From NCBI GenBank assembly GCA_964057225.1, contig OZ059900.1, positions 14,833,638 through 14,897,637 of the forward strand: DNA of 64,000 nucleotides, read 5' to 3'. The stretch is from Auanema rhodensis. Taxonomy: Eukaryota > Nematoda > Chromadorea > Rhabditida > Rhabditidae. The translations under genes were made by a program, and so were the position numbers. Positions 1 through 13,196 of this stretch are shown piece by piece (positions within the stretch are counted from its first letter, which is position 1; the number at the start of each line of letters is the position of its first letter). The notes under the pieces are model-generated. The model saw only the letters and a program-made list of their open reading frames with translations. It was not told where the DNA came from and did not search any database.

Positions 1-72
1 TTTTTATCCGACTTTCGGAAGAAAACAAAAATAGCATAACATTCAATAACGATGAATCAGAACAAAAACATT

Positions 73-144
73 CTCCCCGGCCGGGAATTGAACCCGGGTC
101 TCGCATGTGACAGACGCGGATACTCACCACTATACTACCGAGGA
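73..144 (-). tRNA. tRNA-Asp(GTC), class A
   Basis: Copy 1; flank f4. Confidence 0.92.
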
Positions 145-511
145 TTGAATTTGCACTTAGAAACTTTCATTAAGAGTGTGAGTTTGAATTATAGTAGAAA
201 AATGAAACACTGTTTCTAACATATCTTGATTTATGGCCTACTTTACTCAAAGAGCTAATTGAAGTTTGGTGTTAGAATGAACAATTGATTAACGCTGACG
301 TTTCAATTTTTTTCATCGTAATTGAGATAGAACATTTAGAATAAATGGAAATGTTTAACAATTTAGAAAAAAAACACAAGCTCAAATCACTTTTGAAAAA
401 ACAGAAAGTTTAAAACAACCCTTTTTCTAATAGTTATCTTTTTCATCCGACTTTTGGAAAAAAACAAAAATAGCATAACATTAAATAACGATGAATCAGA
501 ACAAAAACATT

Positions 512-583
512 CTCCCCGTCCGGGAATTGAACCCGGGTCTCGCATGTGACAGACGCGGATTCTCACCACTATACTACCGTGGA
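512..583 (-). pseudogene. tRNA-Asp(GTC)-like, class B
   Basis: Copy 2; flank f1. Mispairs at 4-69, 7-66 and 12-23. Confidence 0.8.
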
Positions 584-834
584 TTGAATTCGCACTTAGA
601 AACTTTCATTAAGAGTGTGAGTTTGAATTATAGTAGAAAAATGAAACACTGTCTCTAACATATCTTGATTTATGGCCTACTTTACTCAAAGAGCTAATTG
701 GATTTGGTGTTAGAATGAACAATTGATTAACGCTGACGTTTTAATTTTTTTCATCGTAATTGAGATAGAACATTTAAAATAAATGGAAATGTTTAACAAT
801 TTAGAAAAAAACGATGAATCCGAACAAAAACATT

Positions 835-906
835 CTCCCCGGCCGGGAATTGAACCCGGGTCTCGCATGTGACAGACGCGGATACTCACCACTATACTAC
901 CGAGGA
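835..906 (-). tRNA. tRNA-Asp(GTC), class A
   Basis: Copy 3. Its monomer is short (323 bases): about 116 bases of 3' flank are deleted at about 810. Confidence 0.9.
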
Positions 907-1274
907 TTGAATTTGCACTTAGAAACTTTCATTAAGAGTGTGAGTTTGAATTAAAGTAGAAAAATGAAACACTGTTTCTAACATATCTTGATTTATGGCC
1001 TACTTTACTCAAAGAGCTAATCGAAGTTTGGTGTTAAAATGAACAATTGATTAACGCTGACGTTCCGTTTTTTTTTCATAGTAATTGAGATAGAACATTT
1101 AAATTAAATGGAAATGTTTAAAAATTTAGAAAAAAAACACAAGCTAAAATCACTTTTGAAAAAACAGAAAGTTTAAAACAACCTTTTTTCTAATAATTAT
1201 CTTTTTTATCCGACTTTTGGAAAAAAACAAAAATAGCATAACATTCAATAACGATGAATCAGAACAAAAACATT

Positions 1275-1346
1275 CTCCCCGGCCGGGAATTGAACCCGGG
1301 TCTCGCATGTGACAGACGCGGATACTCACCACTATACTACCGAGGA
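1275..1346 (-). tRNA. tRNA-Asp(GTC), class A
   Basis: Copy 4; flank f3. Confidence 0.92.
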
Positions 1347-1713
1347 TTGAATTTGCACTAAGAAACTTTCATTAAGAGTGTGAGTTTGAATTAAAGTAGA
1401 AAAATGAAACACTGTTTCTAACATATCTTGATTTATGGCCTACTTTACTCAAAGAGCTAATTGAAGTTTGGTGTTAGAATGAACAATTGATTAACGCTGA
1501 CGTTTCAATTTTTTTCATCGTAATTGAGATAGAACATTTAGAATAAATGGAAATGTTTAACAATTTAGAAAAAAAACACAAGCTCAAATCACTTTTGAAA
1601 AAACAGAAAGTTTAAAACAACCCTTTTTCTAATAATTATCTTTTTCATCCGACTTTTGGAAAAAAACAAAAATAGCATAACAATAAATAACGATGAATCA
1701 GAACAAAAACATT

Positions 1714-1785
1714 CTCCCCGTCCGGGAATTGAACCCGGGTCTCGCATGTGACAGACGCGGATTCTCACCACTATACTACCGTGGA
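1714..1785 (-). pseudogene. tRNA-Asp(GTC)-like, class B
   Basis: Copy 5; flank f1. Confidence 0.8.
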
Positions 1786-2151
1786 TTGAATTCGCACTTA
1801 GAAACTTTCATTAAGAGTGTGAGTTTGAATTATAGTAGAAAAATGAAACACTGTCTCTAACATATCTTGATTTATGGCCTACTTTACTCAAAGAGCTAAT
1901 TGGATTTGGTGTTAGAATGAACAATTGATTAACGCTGACGTTTTAATTTTTTTCATCGTAATTAAGATAGAACACTTAAATAAAATAGAAATGTTTAACA
2001 ATTTAGAAAAAAATCACAAGCTCAAACCACTTTTGAAAAAGCAGAAAGTTTAAAACAACCCTTTTTCTAATAATTATCTTTTTCATCCGACTTTTGGAAA
2101 AAAACAAAAATAGCATAACATTAAATAACGATGAATCAGAACAAAAACATT

Positions 2152-2223
2152 CTCCCCGTCCGGGAATTGAACCCGGGTCTCGCATGTGACAGACGCAGAT
2201 ACTCACCACTATCCTACCGAGGA
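2152..2223 (-). pseudogene. tRNA-Asp(GTC)-like, class C
   Basis: Copy 6; flank f1. It also has the 7-66 mispair, and is the only class C copy outside 22.7-47.3 kb. Confidence 0.75.
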
Positions 2224-2588
2224 TTGAATTTGCACTTAGAAACTTTCATTAAGAGTGTGAGTTTGAAATATAGTAGAAAAATGAAACACTGTCTCTAACA
2301 TATATTGATTTTTGGCCTACTTTACTCAAAGAGCTAATTGAAGTTTGGTGTTACAATTAACGATTGATTAACGCTGATGTTTCAATTTTTTTCATCGTAA
2401 TTGAGATAGAACATTCAAATTAAATGGAAATGTTTAAAATTTAGTAAATATCACAAGCTCAAATTACTTTTGAAAAAACAGAAAGTTTAAAACAACCTTT
2501 TTTCTAATGATTATCTTTTTTATCCGACTTTCGGAAGAAAACAAAAATAGCATAACATTCAATAACGATGAATCAGAACAAAAACATT

Positions 2589-2660
2589 CTCCCCGGCCGG
2601 GAATTGAACCCGGGTCTCGCATGTGACAGACGCGGATACTCACCACTATACTACCGAGGA
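2589..2660 (-). tRNA. tRNA-Asp(GTC), class A
   Basis: Copy 7; flank f4. Monomers 7 and 8 are near-identical tandem neighbours (437 bases). Confidence 0.92.
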
Positions 2661-3025
2661 TTGAATTTGCACTTAGAAACTTTCATTAAGAGTGTGAGTT
2701 TGAAATATAGTAGAAAAATGAAACACTGTCTCTAACATATATTGATTTTTGGCCTACTTTACTCAAAGAGCTAATTGAAGTTTGGTGTTACAATTAACGA
2801 TTGATTAACGCTGATGTTTCAATTTTTTTCATCGTAATTGAGATAGAACATTCAAATTAAATGGAAATGTTTAAAATTTAGTAAATATCACAAGCTCAAA
2901 TTACTTTTGAAAAAACAGAAAGTTTAAAACAACCTTTTTTCTAATGATTATCTTTTTTATCCGACTTTCGGAAGAAAACAAAAATAGCATAACATTCAAT
3001 AACGATGAATCAGAACAAAAACATT

Positions 3026-3097
3026 CTCCCCGGCCGGGAATTGAACCCGGGTCTCGCATGTGACAGACGCGGATACTCACCACTATACTACCGAGGA
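3026..3097 (-). tRNA. tRNA-Asp(GTC), class A
   Basis: Copy 8; flank f4. Confidence 0.92.
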
Positions 3098-3464
3098 TTG
3101 AATTTGCACTTAGAAACTTTCATTAAGAGTGTGAGTTTGAATTATAGTAGAAAAATGAAACACTGTTTCTAACATATCTTGATTTATGGCCTACTTTACT
3201 CAAAGAGCTAATTGAAGTTTGGTGTTAGAATGAACAATTGATTAACGCTGACGTTTCAATTTTTTTCATCGTAATTGAGATAGAACATTTAGAATAAATG
3301 GAAATGTTTAACAATTTAGAAAAAAAACACAAGCTCAAATCACTTTTGAAAAAACAGAAAGTTTAAAACAACCCTTTTTCTAATAATTATCTTTTTCATC
3401 CGACTTTTGGAAAAAAACAAAAATAGCATAACATTAAATAACGATGAATCAGAACAAAAACATT

Positions 3465-3536
3465 CTCCCCGTCCGGGAATTGAACCCGGGTCTCGCATGT
3501 GACAGACGCGGATTCTCACCACTATACTACCGTGGA
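3465..3536 (-). pseudogene. tRNA-Asp(GTC)-like, class B
   Basis: Copy 9; flank f1. Confidence 0.8.
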
Positions 3537-3903
3537 TTGAATTCGCACTTAGAAACTTTCATTAAGAGTGTGAGTTTGAATTATAGTAGAAAAATGAAAC
3601 ACTGTTTCTAACATATCTTGATTTATGGCCTACTTTACTCAAAGAGCTAATTGAAGTTTGGTGTTAGAATGAACAATTGATTAACGCTGACGTTTCAATT
3701 TTTTTCATCGTAATTGAGATAGAACATTTAGAATAAATGGAAATGTTTAACAATTTAGAAAAAAAACACAAGCTCAAATCACTTTTGAAAAAACAGAAAG
3801 TTTAAAACAACCCTTTTTCTAATAATTATCTTTTTCATCCGACTTTTGGAAAAAAACAAAAATAGCATAACATTAAATAACGATGAATCAGAACAAAAAC
3901 ATT

Positions 3904-3975
3904 CTCCCCGTCCGGGAATTGAACCCGGGTCTCGCATGTGACAGACGCGGATTCTCACCACTATACTACCGTGGA
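3904..3975 (-). pseudogene. tRNA-Asp(GTC)-like, class B
   Basis: Copy 10; flank f1. Confidence 0.8.
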
Positions 3976-4341
3976 TTGAATTCGCACTTAGAAACTTTCA
4001 TTAAGAGTGTGAGTTTGAATTATAGTAGAAAAATGAAACACTGTCTCTAACATATCTTGATTTATGGCCTACTTTACTCAAAGAGCTAATTGGATTTGGT
4101 GTTAGAATGAACAATTGATTAACGCTGACGTTTTAATTTTTTTCATCGTAATTAAGATAGAACACTTAAATAAAATAGAAATGTTTGAAAATTTAAAAAA
4201 AAATCACAAGCTCAAACCACTTTTGAAAAAGCAGAAAGTTTAAAACAATCTTTTTTCTAATAATTATCGTCTTCATCCGACTTTTTGAAGAAAACAAAAA
4301 TAGCATAACATTCAATAACGATGAATCCGAACAAAAACATT

Positions 4342-4413
4342 CTCCCCGGCCGGGAATTGAACCCGGGTCTCGCATGTGACAGACGCGGATACTCACCACT
4401 ATACTACCGAGGA
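4342..4413 (-). tRNA. tRNA-Asp(GTC), class A
   Basis: Copy 11; flank f2. Confidence 0.92.
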
Positions 4414-4781
4414 TTGAATTTGCACTTAGAAACTTTCATTAAGAGTGTGAGTTTGAATTAAAGTAGAAAAATGAAACACTTTCTCTAACATATCTTGATT
4501 TATGGCCTACTTTACTCAAAGAGCTAATTGAAGTTTGGTGTTAAAATGAACAATTGATTAACGCTGACGTTCCGTTTTTTTTTCATAGTAATTGAGATAG
4601 AACATTTAAATTAAATGGAAATGTTTAAAAATTTAGAAAAAAAACACAAGCTCAAATCACTTTTGAAAAAACAGAAAGTTTAAAACAACCTTTTTTCTAA
4701 TAATTATCTTTTTTATCCGACTTTTGGAAAAAAACAAAAATAGCATAACATTCAATAACGATGAATCAGAACAAAAACATT

Positions 4782-4853
4782 CTCCCCGGCCGGGAATTGA
4801 ACCCGGGTCTCGCATGTGACAGACGCGGATACTCACCACTATACTACCGAGGA
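4782..4853 (-). tRNA. tRNA-Asp(GTC), class A
   Basis: Copy 12; flank f3. Confidence 0.92.
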
Positions 4854-5220
4854 TTGAATTTGCACTTAGAAACTTTCATTAAGAGTGTGAGTTTGAATTA
4901 AAGTACAAAAATGAAACACTGTCTCTAACATATCTTGATTTATGGCCTACTTTACTCAAAGAGCTAATTGAAGTTTGGTGTTACAATTAACGATTGATAA
5001 ACGCTGACGTATCAATTTTTTTCATCGTAATTAAGATAGAACACTTAAATTAAATAGAAATGTTTGAAAATTTAAAAAAAAATCACAAGCTCAAACCACT
5101 TTTGAAAAAGCAGAAAGTTTAAAACAATCTTTTTTCTAATAATTATCGTCTTTATCCGACTTTTTGAAGAAAACAAAAATAGCATAACATTCAATAACGA
5201 TGAATCAGAACAAAAACATT

Positions 5221-5292
5221 CTCCCCGTCCGGGAATTGAACCCGGGTCTCGCATGTGACAGACGCGGATTCTCACCACTATACTACCGTGGA
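5221..5292 (-). pseudogene. tRNA-Asp(GTC)-like, class B
   Basis: Copy 13; flank f2. Confidence 0.8.
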
Positions 5293-5659
5293 TTGAATTC
5301 GCACTTAGAAACTTTCATTAAGAGTGTGAGTTTGAATTAAAGTAGAAAAATGAAACACTGTCTCTAACATATCTTGATTTATGGCCTACTTTACTCAAAG
5401 AGCTAATTGAAGTTTGGTGTTAGAATGAACAATTGATTAACGCTGACGTTTCAATTTTTTTCATCGTAATTGAGATAGAACATTTAGAATAAAAGGAAAT
5501 GTTTAACAATTTAGAAAAAAAACACAAGCTCAAATCACTTTTGAAAAAACAGAAAGTTTAAAACAACCCTTTTTCTAATAATTATCTTTTTCATCCGACT
5601 TTTGGAAAAAAACAAAAATAGCATAACATTAAATAACGATGAATCAGAACAAAAACATT

Positions 5660-5731
5660 CTCCCCGTCCGGGAATTGAACCCGGGTCTCGCATGTGACAG
5701 ACGCGGATTCTCACCACTATACTACCGTGGA
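5660..5731 (-). pseudogene. tRNA-Asp(GTC)-like, class B
   Basis: Copy 14; flank f1. Confidence 0.8.
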
Positions 5732-6097
5732 TTGAATTCGCACTTAGAAACTTTCATTAAGAGTGTGAGTTTGAATTATAGTAGAAAAATGAAACACTGT
5801 CTCTAACATATCTTGATTTATGGCCTACTTTACTCAAAGAGCTAATTGGATTTGGTGTTAGAATGAACAATTGATTAACGCTGACGTTTTAATTTTTTTC
5901 ATCGTAATTAAGATAGAACACTTAAATAAAATAGAAATGTTTGAAAATTTAAAAAAAAATCACAAGCTCAAACCACTTTTGAAAAAGCAGAAAATTTAAA
6001 ACAATCTTTTTTCTAATAATTATCGTCTTCATCCGACTTTTTGAAGAAAACAAAAATAGCATAACATTCAATAACGATGAATCAGAACAAAAACATT

Positions 6098-6169
6098 CTC
6101 CCCGTCCGGGAATTGAACAAGGGTCTCGCATGTGACAGACGCGGATTCTCACCACTATACTACCGTGGA
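6098..6169 (-). pseudogene. tRNA-Asp(GTC)-like, class B with T-stem lesion
   Basis: Copy 15; flank f2. The plus-strand aacaaggg breaks two T-stem pairs; the lesion is shared with copy 33. Confidence 0.88.
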
Positions 6170-6536
6170 TTGTATTCGCACTTAGAAACTTTCATTAAGA
6201 GTGTGAGTTTGAATTATAGTAGAAAAATGAAACACTGTCTCTAACATATCTTGATTTATGGCCTACTTTACTCAAAGAGCTAATTGAAGTTTGGTGTTAC
6301 AATTAACGATTGATAAACGCTGACGTATCAATTTTTTTCATCGTAATTAAGATAGAACACTTAAATTAAATAGAAATGTTTGAAAATTTAAAAAAAAATC
6401 ACAAGCTCAAACCACTTTTGAAAAAGCAGAAAGTTTAAAACAATCTTTTTTCTAATAATTATCGTCTTTATCCGACTTTTTGAAGAAAACAAAAATAGCA
6501 TAACATTCAATAACGATGAATCAGAACAAAAACATT

Positions 6537-6608
6537 CTCCCCGTCCGGGAATTGAACCCGGGTCTCGCATGTGACAGACGCGGATTCTCACCACTATACT
6601 ACCGTGGA
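6537..6608 (-). pseudogene. tRNA-Asp(GTC)-like, class B
   Basis: Copy 16; flank f2. Confidence 0.8.
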
Positions 6609-6975
6609 TTGAATTCGCACTTAGAAACTTTCATTAAGAGTGTGAGTTTGAATTAAAGTAGAAAAATGAAACACTGTCTCTAACATATCTTGATTTATGG
6701 CCTACTTTACTCAAAGAGCTAATTGAAGTTTGGTGTTAGAATGAACAATTGATTAACGCTGACGTTTCAATTTTTTTCATCGTAATTGAGATAGAACATT
6801 TAGAATAAATGGAAATGTTTAACAATTTAGAAAAAAAACACAAGCTCAAATCACTTTTGAAAAAACAGAAAGTTTAAAACAACCCTTTTTCTAATAATTA
6901 TCTTTTTCATCCGACTTTTGGAAAAAAACAAAAATAGCATAACATTAAATAACGATGAATCAGAACAAAAACATT

Positions 6976-7047
6976 CTCCCCGTCCGGGAATTGAACCCGG
7001 GTCTCGCATGTGACAGACGCGGATTCTCACCACTATACTACCGTGGA
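6976..7047 (-). pseudogene. tRNA-Asp(GTC)-like, class B
   Basis: Copy 17; flank f1. Confidence 0.8.
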
Positions 7048-7413
7048 TTGAATTCGCACTTAGAAACTTTCATTAAGAGTGTGAGTTTGAATTATAGTAG
7101 AAAAATGAAACACTGTCTCTAACATATCTTGATTTATGGCCTACTTTACTCAAAGAGCTAATTGGATTTGGTGTTAGAATGAACAATTGATTAACGCTGA
7201 CGTTTTAATTTTTTTCATCGTAATTAAGATAGAACACTTAAATAAAATAGAAATGTTTGAAAATTTAAAAAAAAATCACAAGCTCAAACCACTTTTGAAA
7301 AAGCAGAAAATTTAAAACAATCTTTTTTCTAATAATTATCGTCTTCATCCGACTTTTTGAAGAAAACAAAAATAGCATAACATTCAATAACGATGAATCC
7401 GAACAAAAACATT

Positions 7414-7485
7414 CTCCCCGGCCGGGAATTGAACCCGGGTCTCGCATGTGACAGACGCGGATACTCACCACTATACTACCGAGGA
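7414..7485 (-). tRNA. tRNA-Asp(GTC), class A
   Basis: Copy 18; flank f2. Confidence 0.92.
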
Positions 7486-7853
7486 TTGAATTTGCACTTA
7501 GAAACTTTCATTAAGAGTGTGAGTTTGAATTAAAGTAGAAAAATGAAACACTTTCTCTAACATATCTTGATTTATGGCCTACTTTACTCAAAGAGCTAAT
7601 TGAAGTTTGGTGTTAAAATGAACAATTGATTAACGCTGACGTTCCGTTTTTTTTTCATAGTAATTGAGATAGAACATTTAAATTAAATGGAAATGTTTAA
7701 AATTTTAGAAAAAAAACACAAGCTAAAATCACTTTTGAAAAAACAGAAAGTTTAAAACAACCTTTTTTCTAATAATTATCTTTTTTATCCGACTTTTGGA
7801 AAAAAACAAAAATAGCATAACATTCAATAACGATGAATCAGAACAAAAACATT

Positions 7854-7925
7854 CTCCCCGGCCGGGAATTGAACCCGGGTCTCGCATGTGACAGACGCGG
7901 ATACTCACCACTATACTACCGAGGA
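7854..7925 (-). tRNA. tRNA-Asp(GTC), class A
   Basis: Copy 19; flank f3. Confidence 0.92.
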
Positions 7926-8293
7926 TTGAATTTGCACTTAGAAACTTTCATTAAGAGTGTGAGTTTGAATTAAAGTAGAAAAATGAAACACTTTCTCTAA
8001 CATATCTTGATTTATGGCCTACTTTACTCAAAGAGCTAATTGAAGTTTGGTGTTAAAATGAACAATTGATTAACGCTGACGTTCCGTTTTTTTTTCATAG
8101 TAATTGAGATAGAACATTTAAATTAAATGGAAATGTTTGAAAATTTAAAAAAAAATCACAAGCTCAAACCACTTTTGAAAAAGCAGAAAGTTTAAAACAA
8201 TCTTTTTTCTAATAATTATCGTCTTTATCCGACTTTTTGAAGAAAACAAAAATAGCATAACATTCAATAACGATGAATCAGAACAAAAACATT

Positions 8294-8365
8294 CTCCCCG
8301 TCCGGGAATTGAACCCGGGTCTCGCATGTGACAGACGCGGATTCTCACCACTATACTACCGTGGA
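8294..8365 (-). pseudogene. tRNA-Asp(GTC)-like, class B
   Basis: Copy 20; flank f2. Confidence 0.8.
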
Positions 8366-8732
8366 TTGAATTCGCACTTAGAAACTTTCATTAAGAGTGT
8401 GAGTTTGAATTAAAGTAGAAAAATGAAACACTGTCTCTAACATATCTTGATTTATGGCCTACTTTACTCAAAGAGCTAATTGAAGTTTGGTGTTAGAATG
8501 AACAATTGATTAACGCTGACGTTTCAATTTTTTTCATCGTAATTGAGATAGAACATTTAGAATAAATGGAAATGTTTAACAATTTAGAAAAAAAACACAA
8601 GCTCAAATCACTTTTGAAAAAACAGAAAGTTTAAAACAACCCTTTTTCTAATAATTATCTTTTTCATCCGACTTTTGGAAAAAAACAAAAATAGCATAAC
8701 ATTAAATAACGATGAATCAGAACAAAAACATT

Positions 8733-8804
8733 CTCCCCGTCCGGGAATTGAACCCGGGTCTCGCATGTGACAGACGCGGATTCTCACCACTATACTACCG
8801 TGGA
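8733..8804 (-). pseudogene. tRNA-Asp(GTC)-like, class B
   Basis: Copy 21; flank f1. Confidence 0.8.
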
Positions 8805-9170
8805 TTGAATTCGCACTTAGAAACTTTCATTAAGAGTGTGAGTTTGAATTATAGTAGAAAAATGAAACACTGTCTCTAACATATCTTGATTTATGGCCTA
8901 CTTTACTCAAAGAGCTAATTGGATTTGGTGTTAGAATGAACAATTGATTAACGCTGACGTTTTAATTTTTTTCATCGTAATTAAGATAGAACACTTAAAT
9001 AAAATAGAAATGTTTGAAAATTTAAAAAAAAATCACAAGCTCAAACCACTTTTGAAAAAGCAGAAAATTTAAAACAATCTTTTTTCTAATAATTATCGTC
9101 TTCATCCGACTTTTTGAAGAAAACAAAAATAGCATAACATTCAATAACGATGAATCCGAACAAAAACATT

Positions 9171-9242
9171 CTCCCCGGCCGGGAATTGAACCCGGGTCTC
9201 GCATGTGACAGACGCGGATACTCACCACTATACTACCGAGGA
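9171..9242 (-). tRNA. tRNA-Asp(GTC), class A
   Basis: Copy 22; flank f2. Confidence 0.92.
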
Positions 9243-9610
9243 TTGAATTTGCACTTAGAAACTTTCATTAAGAGTGTGAGTTTGAATTAAAGTAGAAAAA
9301 TGAAACACTTTCTCTAACATATCTTGATTTATGGCCTACTTTACTCAAAGAGCTAATTGAAGTTTGGTGTTAAAATGAACAATTGATTAACGCTGACGTT
9401 CCGTTTTTTTTTCATAGTAATTGAGATAGAACATTTAAATTAAATGGAAATGTTTAAAATTTTAGAAAAAAAACACAAGCTAAAATCACTTTTGAAAAAA
9501 CAGAAAGTTTAAAACAACCTTTTTTCTAATAATTATCTTTTTTATCCGACTTTTGGAAAAAAACAAAAATAGCATAACATTCAATAACGATGAATCAGAA
9601 CAAAAACATT

Positions 9611-9682
9611 CTCCCCGGCCGGGAATTGAACCCGGGTCTCGCATGTGACAGACGCGGATACTCACCACTATACTACCGAGGA
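9611..9682 (-). tRNA. tRNA-Asp(GTC), class A
   Basis: Copy 23; flank f3. Confidence 0.92.
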
Positions 9683-10050
9683 TTGAATTTGCACTTAGAA
9701 ACTTTCATTAAGAGTGTGAGTTTGAATTAAAGTAGAAAAATGAAACACTTTCTCTAACATATCTTGATTTATGGCCTACTTTACTCAAAGAGCTAATTGA
9801 AGTTTGGTGTTAAAATGAACAATTGATTAACGCTGACGTTCCGTTTTTTTTTCATAGTAATTGAGATAGAACATTTAAATTAAATGGAAATGTTTAAAAA
9901 TTTAGAAAAAAAACACAAGCTAAAATCACTTTTGAAAAAACAGAAAGTTTAAAACAACCTTTTTTCTAATAATTATCTTTTTTATCCGACTTTTGGAAAA
10001 AAACAAAAATAGCATAACATTCAATAACGATGAACCAGAACAAAAACATT

Positions 10051-10122
10051 CTCCCCGGCCGGGAATTGAACCCGGGTCTCGCATGTGACAGACGCGGATA
10101 CTCACCACTATACTACCGAGGA
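10051..10122 (-). tRNA. tRNA-Asp(GTC), class A
   Basis: Copy 24; flank f3 with the gaaccag marker. Confidence 0.92.
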
Positions 10123-10489
10123 TTGAATTTGCACTTAGAAACTTTCATTAAGAGTGTGAGTTTGAATTAAAGTAGAAAAATAAAACACTGTCTCTAACAT
10201 ATCTTGTTTTATGGCCTACTTTACTCAAAGAGCTAATTGAAGTTTGGTGTTACAATTAACGATTGATAAACGCTGACGTATCAATTTTTTTCATCGTAAT
10301 TAAGATAGAACACTTAAATTAAATAGAAATGTTCGAAAATTTAAAAAAAAATCACAAGCTCAAACCACTTTTGAAAAAGCAGAAAGTTTAAAACAATCTT
10401 TTTTCTAATAATTATCGTCTTTATCCGACTTTTTGAAGAAAACAAAAATAGCATAACATTCAATAACGATGAATCAGAACAAAAACATT

Positions 10490-10561
10490 CTCCCCGTCCG
10501 GGAATTGAACCCGGGTCTCGCATGTGACAGACGCGGATTCTCACCACTATACTACCGTGGA
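10490..10561 (-). pseudogene. tRNA-Asp(GTC)-like, class B
   Basis: Copy 25; flank f2. Confidence 0.8.
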
Positions 10562-10928
10562 TTGAATTCGCACTTAGAAACTTTCATTAAGAGTGTGAGT
10601 TTGAATTAAAGTAGAAAAATGAAACACTGTCTCTAACATATCTTGATTTATGGCCTACTTTACTCAAAGAGCTAATTGAAGTTTGGTGTTAGAATGAACA
10701 ATTGATTAACGCTGACGTTTCAATTTTTTTCATCGTAATTGAGATAGAACATTTAGAATAAATGGAAATGTTTAACAATTTAGAAAAAAAACACAAGCTC
10801 AAATCACTTTTGAAAAAACAGAAAGTTTAAAACAACCCTTTTTCTAATAATTATCTTTTTCATCCGACTTTTGGAAAAAAACAAAAATAGCATAACATTA
10901 AATAACGATGAATCAGAACAAAAACATT

Positions 10929-11000
10929 CTCCCCGTCCGGGAATTGAACCCGGGTCTCGCATGTGACAGACGCGGATTCTCACCACTATACTACCGTGGA
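10929..11000 (-). pseudogene. tRNA-Asp(GTC)-like, class B
   Basis: Copy 26; flank f1. Confidence 0.8.
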
Positions 11001-11366
11001 TTGAATTCGCACTTAGAAACTTTCATTAAGAGTGTGAGTTTGAATTATAGTAGAAAAATGAAACACTGTCTCTAACATATCTTGATTTATGGCCTACTTT
11101 ACTCAAAGAGCTAATTGGATTTGGTGTTAGAATGAACAATTGATTAACGCTGACGTTTTAATTTTTTTCATCGTAATTAAGATAGAACACTTAAATAAAA
11201 TAGAAATGTTTGAAAATTTAAAAAAAAATCACAAGCTCAAACCACTTTTGAAAAAGCAGAAAATTTAAAACAATCTTTTTTCTAATAATTATCGTCTTCA
11301 TCCGACTTTTTGAAGAAAACAAAAATAGCATAACATTCAATAACGATGAATCCGAACAAAAACATT

Positions 11367-11438
11367 CTCCCCGGCCGGGAATTGAACCCGGGTCTCGCAT
11401 GTGACAGACGCGGATACTCACCACTATACTACCGAGGA
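11367..11438 (-). tRNA. tRNA-Asp(GTC), class A
   Basis: Copy 27; flank f2. Confidence 0.92.
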
Positions 11439-11806
11439 TTGAATTTGCACTTAGAAACTTTCATTAAGAGTGTGAGTTTGAATTAAAGTAGAAAAATGAA
11501 ACACTTTCTCTAACATATCTTGATTTATGGCCTACTTTACTCAAAGAGCTAATTGAAGTTTGGTGTTAAAATGAACAATTGATTAACGCTGACGTTCCGT
11601 TTTTTTTTCATAGTAATTGAGATAGAACATTTAAATTAAATGGAAATGTTTAAAATTTTAGAAAAAAAACACAAGCTAAAATCACTTTTGAAAAAACAGA
11701 AAGTTTAAAACAACCTTTTTTCTAATAATTATCTTTTTTATCCGACTTTTGGAAAAAAACAAAAATAGCATAACATTCAATAACGATGAATCAGAACAAA
11801 AACATT

Positions 11807-11878
11807 CTCCCCGGCCGGGAATTGAACCCGGGTCTCGCATGTGACAGACGCGGATACTCACCACTATACTACCGAGGA
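11807..11878 (-). tRNA. tRNA-Asp(GTC), class A
   Basis: Copy 28; flank f3. Confidence 0.92.
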
Positions 11879-12246
11879 TTGAATTTGCACTTAGAAACTT
11901 TCATTAAGAGTGTGAGTTTGAATTAAAGTAGAAAAATGAAACACTTTCTCTAACATATCTTGATTTATGGCCTACTTTACTCAAAGAGCTAATTGAAGTT
12001 TGGTGTTAAAATGAACAATTGATTAACGCTGACGTTCCGTTTTTTTTTCATAGTAATTGAGATAGAACATTTAAATTAAATGGAAATGTTTAAAAATTTA
12101 GAAAAAAAACACAAGCTAAAATCACTTTTGAAAAAACAGAAAGTTTAAAACAACCTTTTTTCTAATAATTATCTTTTTTATCCGACTTTTGGAAAAAAAC
12201 AAAAATAGCATAACATTCAATAACGATGAACCAGAACAAAAACATT

Positions 12247-12318
12247 CTCCCCGGCCGGGAATTGAACCCGGGTCTCGCATGTGACAGACGCGGATACTCA
12301 CCACTATACTACCGAGGA
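12247..12318 (-). tRNA. tRNA-Asp(GTC), class A
   Basis: Copy 29; flank f3 with the gaaccag marker. Confidence 0.92.
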
Positions 12319-12685
12319 TTGAATTTGCACTTAGAAACTTTCATTAAGAGTGTGAGTTTGAATTAAAGTAGAAAAATAAAACACTGTCTCTAACATATCT
12401 TGTTTTATGGCCTACTTTACTCAAAGAGCTAATTGAAGTTTGGTGTTACAATTAACGATTGATAAACGCTGACGTATCAATTTTTTTCATCGTAATTAAG
12501 ATAGAACACTTAAATTAAATAGAAATGTTCGAAAATTTAAAAAAAAATCACAAGCTCAAACCACTTTTGAAAAAGCAGAAAGTTTAAAACAATCTTTTTT
12601 CTAATAATTATCGTCTTTATCCGACTTTTTGAAGAAAACAAAAATAGCATAACATTCAATAACGATGAATCAGAACAAAAACATT

Positions 12686-12757
12686 CTCCTTGGCCGGGAA
12701 TTGAACCCGGGTCTCGCATGTGACAGACGCGGATACTTACCACTATACTACCGAGGA
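12686..12757 (-). tRNA. tRNA-Asp(GTC), class E
   Basis: Copy 30; flank f2. One acceptor mispair (5-68, C with A) while 4-69 becomes a Watson-Crick T-A pair; D-loop G to A. Function uncertain. Confidence 0.6.
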
Positions 12758-13124
12758 TTGAATTTGCACTTAGAAACTTTCATTAAGAGTGTGAGTTTGA
12801 ATTAAAGTAGAAAAATGAAACACTGTCTCTAACATATCTTGATTTATGGCCTACTTTACTCAAAGAGCTAATTGAAGTTTGGTGTTACAATTAACGATTG
12901 ATAAACGCTGACGTATCAATTTTTTTCATCGTAATTAAGATAGAACACTTAAACCAAATAGAAATGTTTGAAAATTTAAAAAAAAATCACAAGCTCAAAT
13001 CACTTTTGAAAAAGCAGAAAGTTTAAAACAATCTTTTTTCTAATAATTATCTTTTTCATCCGACTTTTGGAAAAAAACAAAAATAGCATAACATTAAATA
13101 ACGATGAATCAGAACAAAAACATT

Positions 13125-13196
13125 CTCCCCGTCCGGGAATTGAACCCGGGTCTCGCATGTGACAGACGCGGATTCTCACCACTATACTACCGTGGA
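13125..13196 (-). pseudogene. tRNA-Asp(GTC)-like, class B
   Basis: Copy 31. The 3' flank switches from f1 to f2-like sequence further out, so the monomer is chimeric. Confidence 0.8.

Noticed and set aside
512-583. Class B as a different isoacceptor
   Set aside because: Anticodon and anticodon loop are the same GTC as class A; only stems differ.
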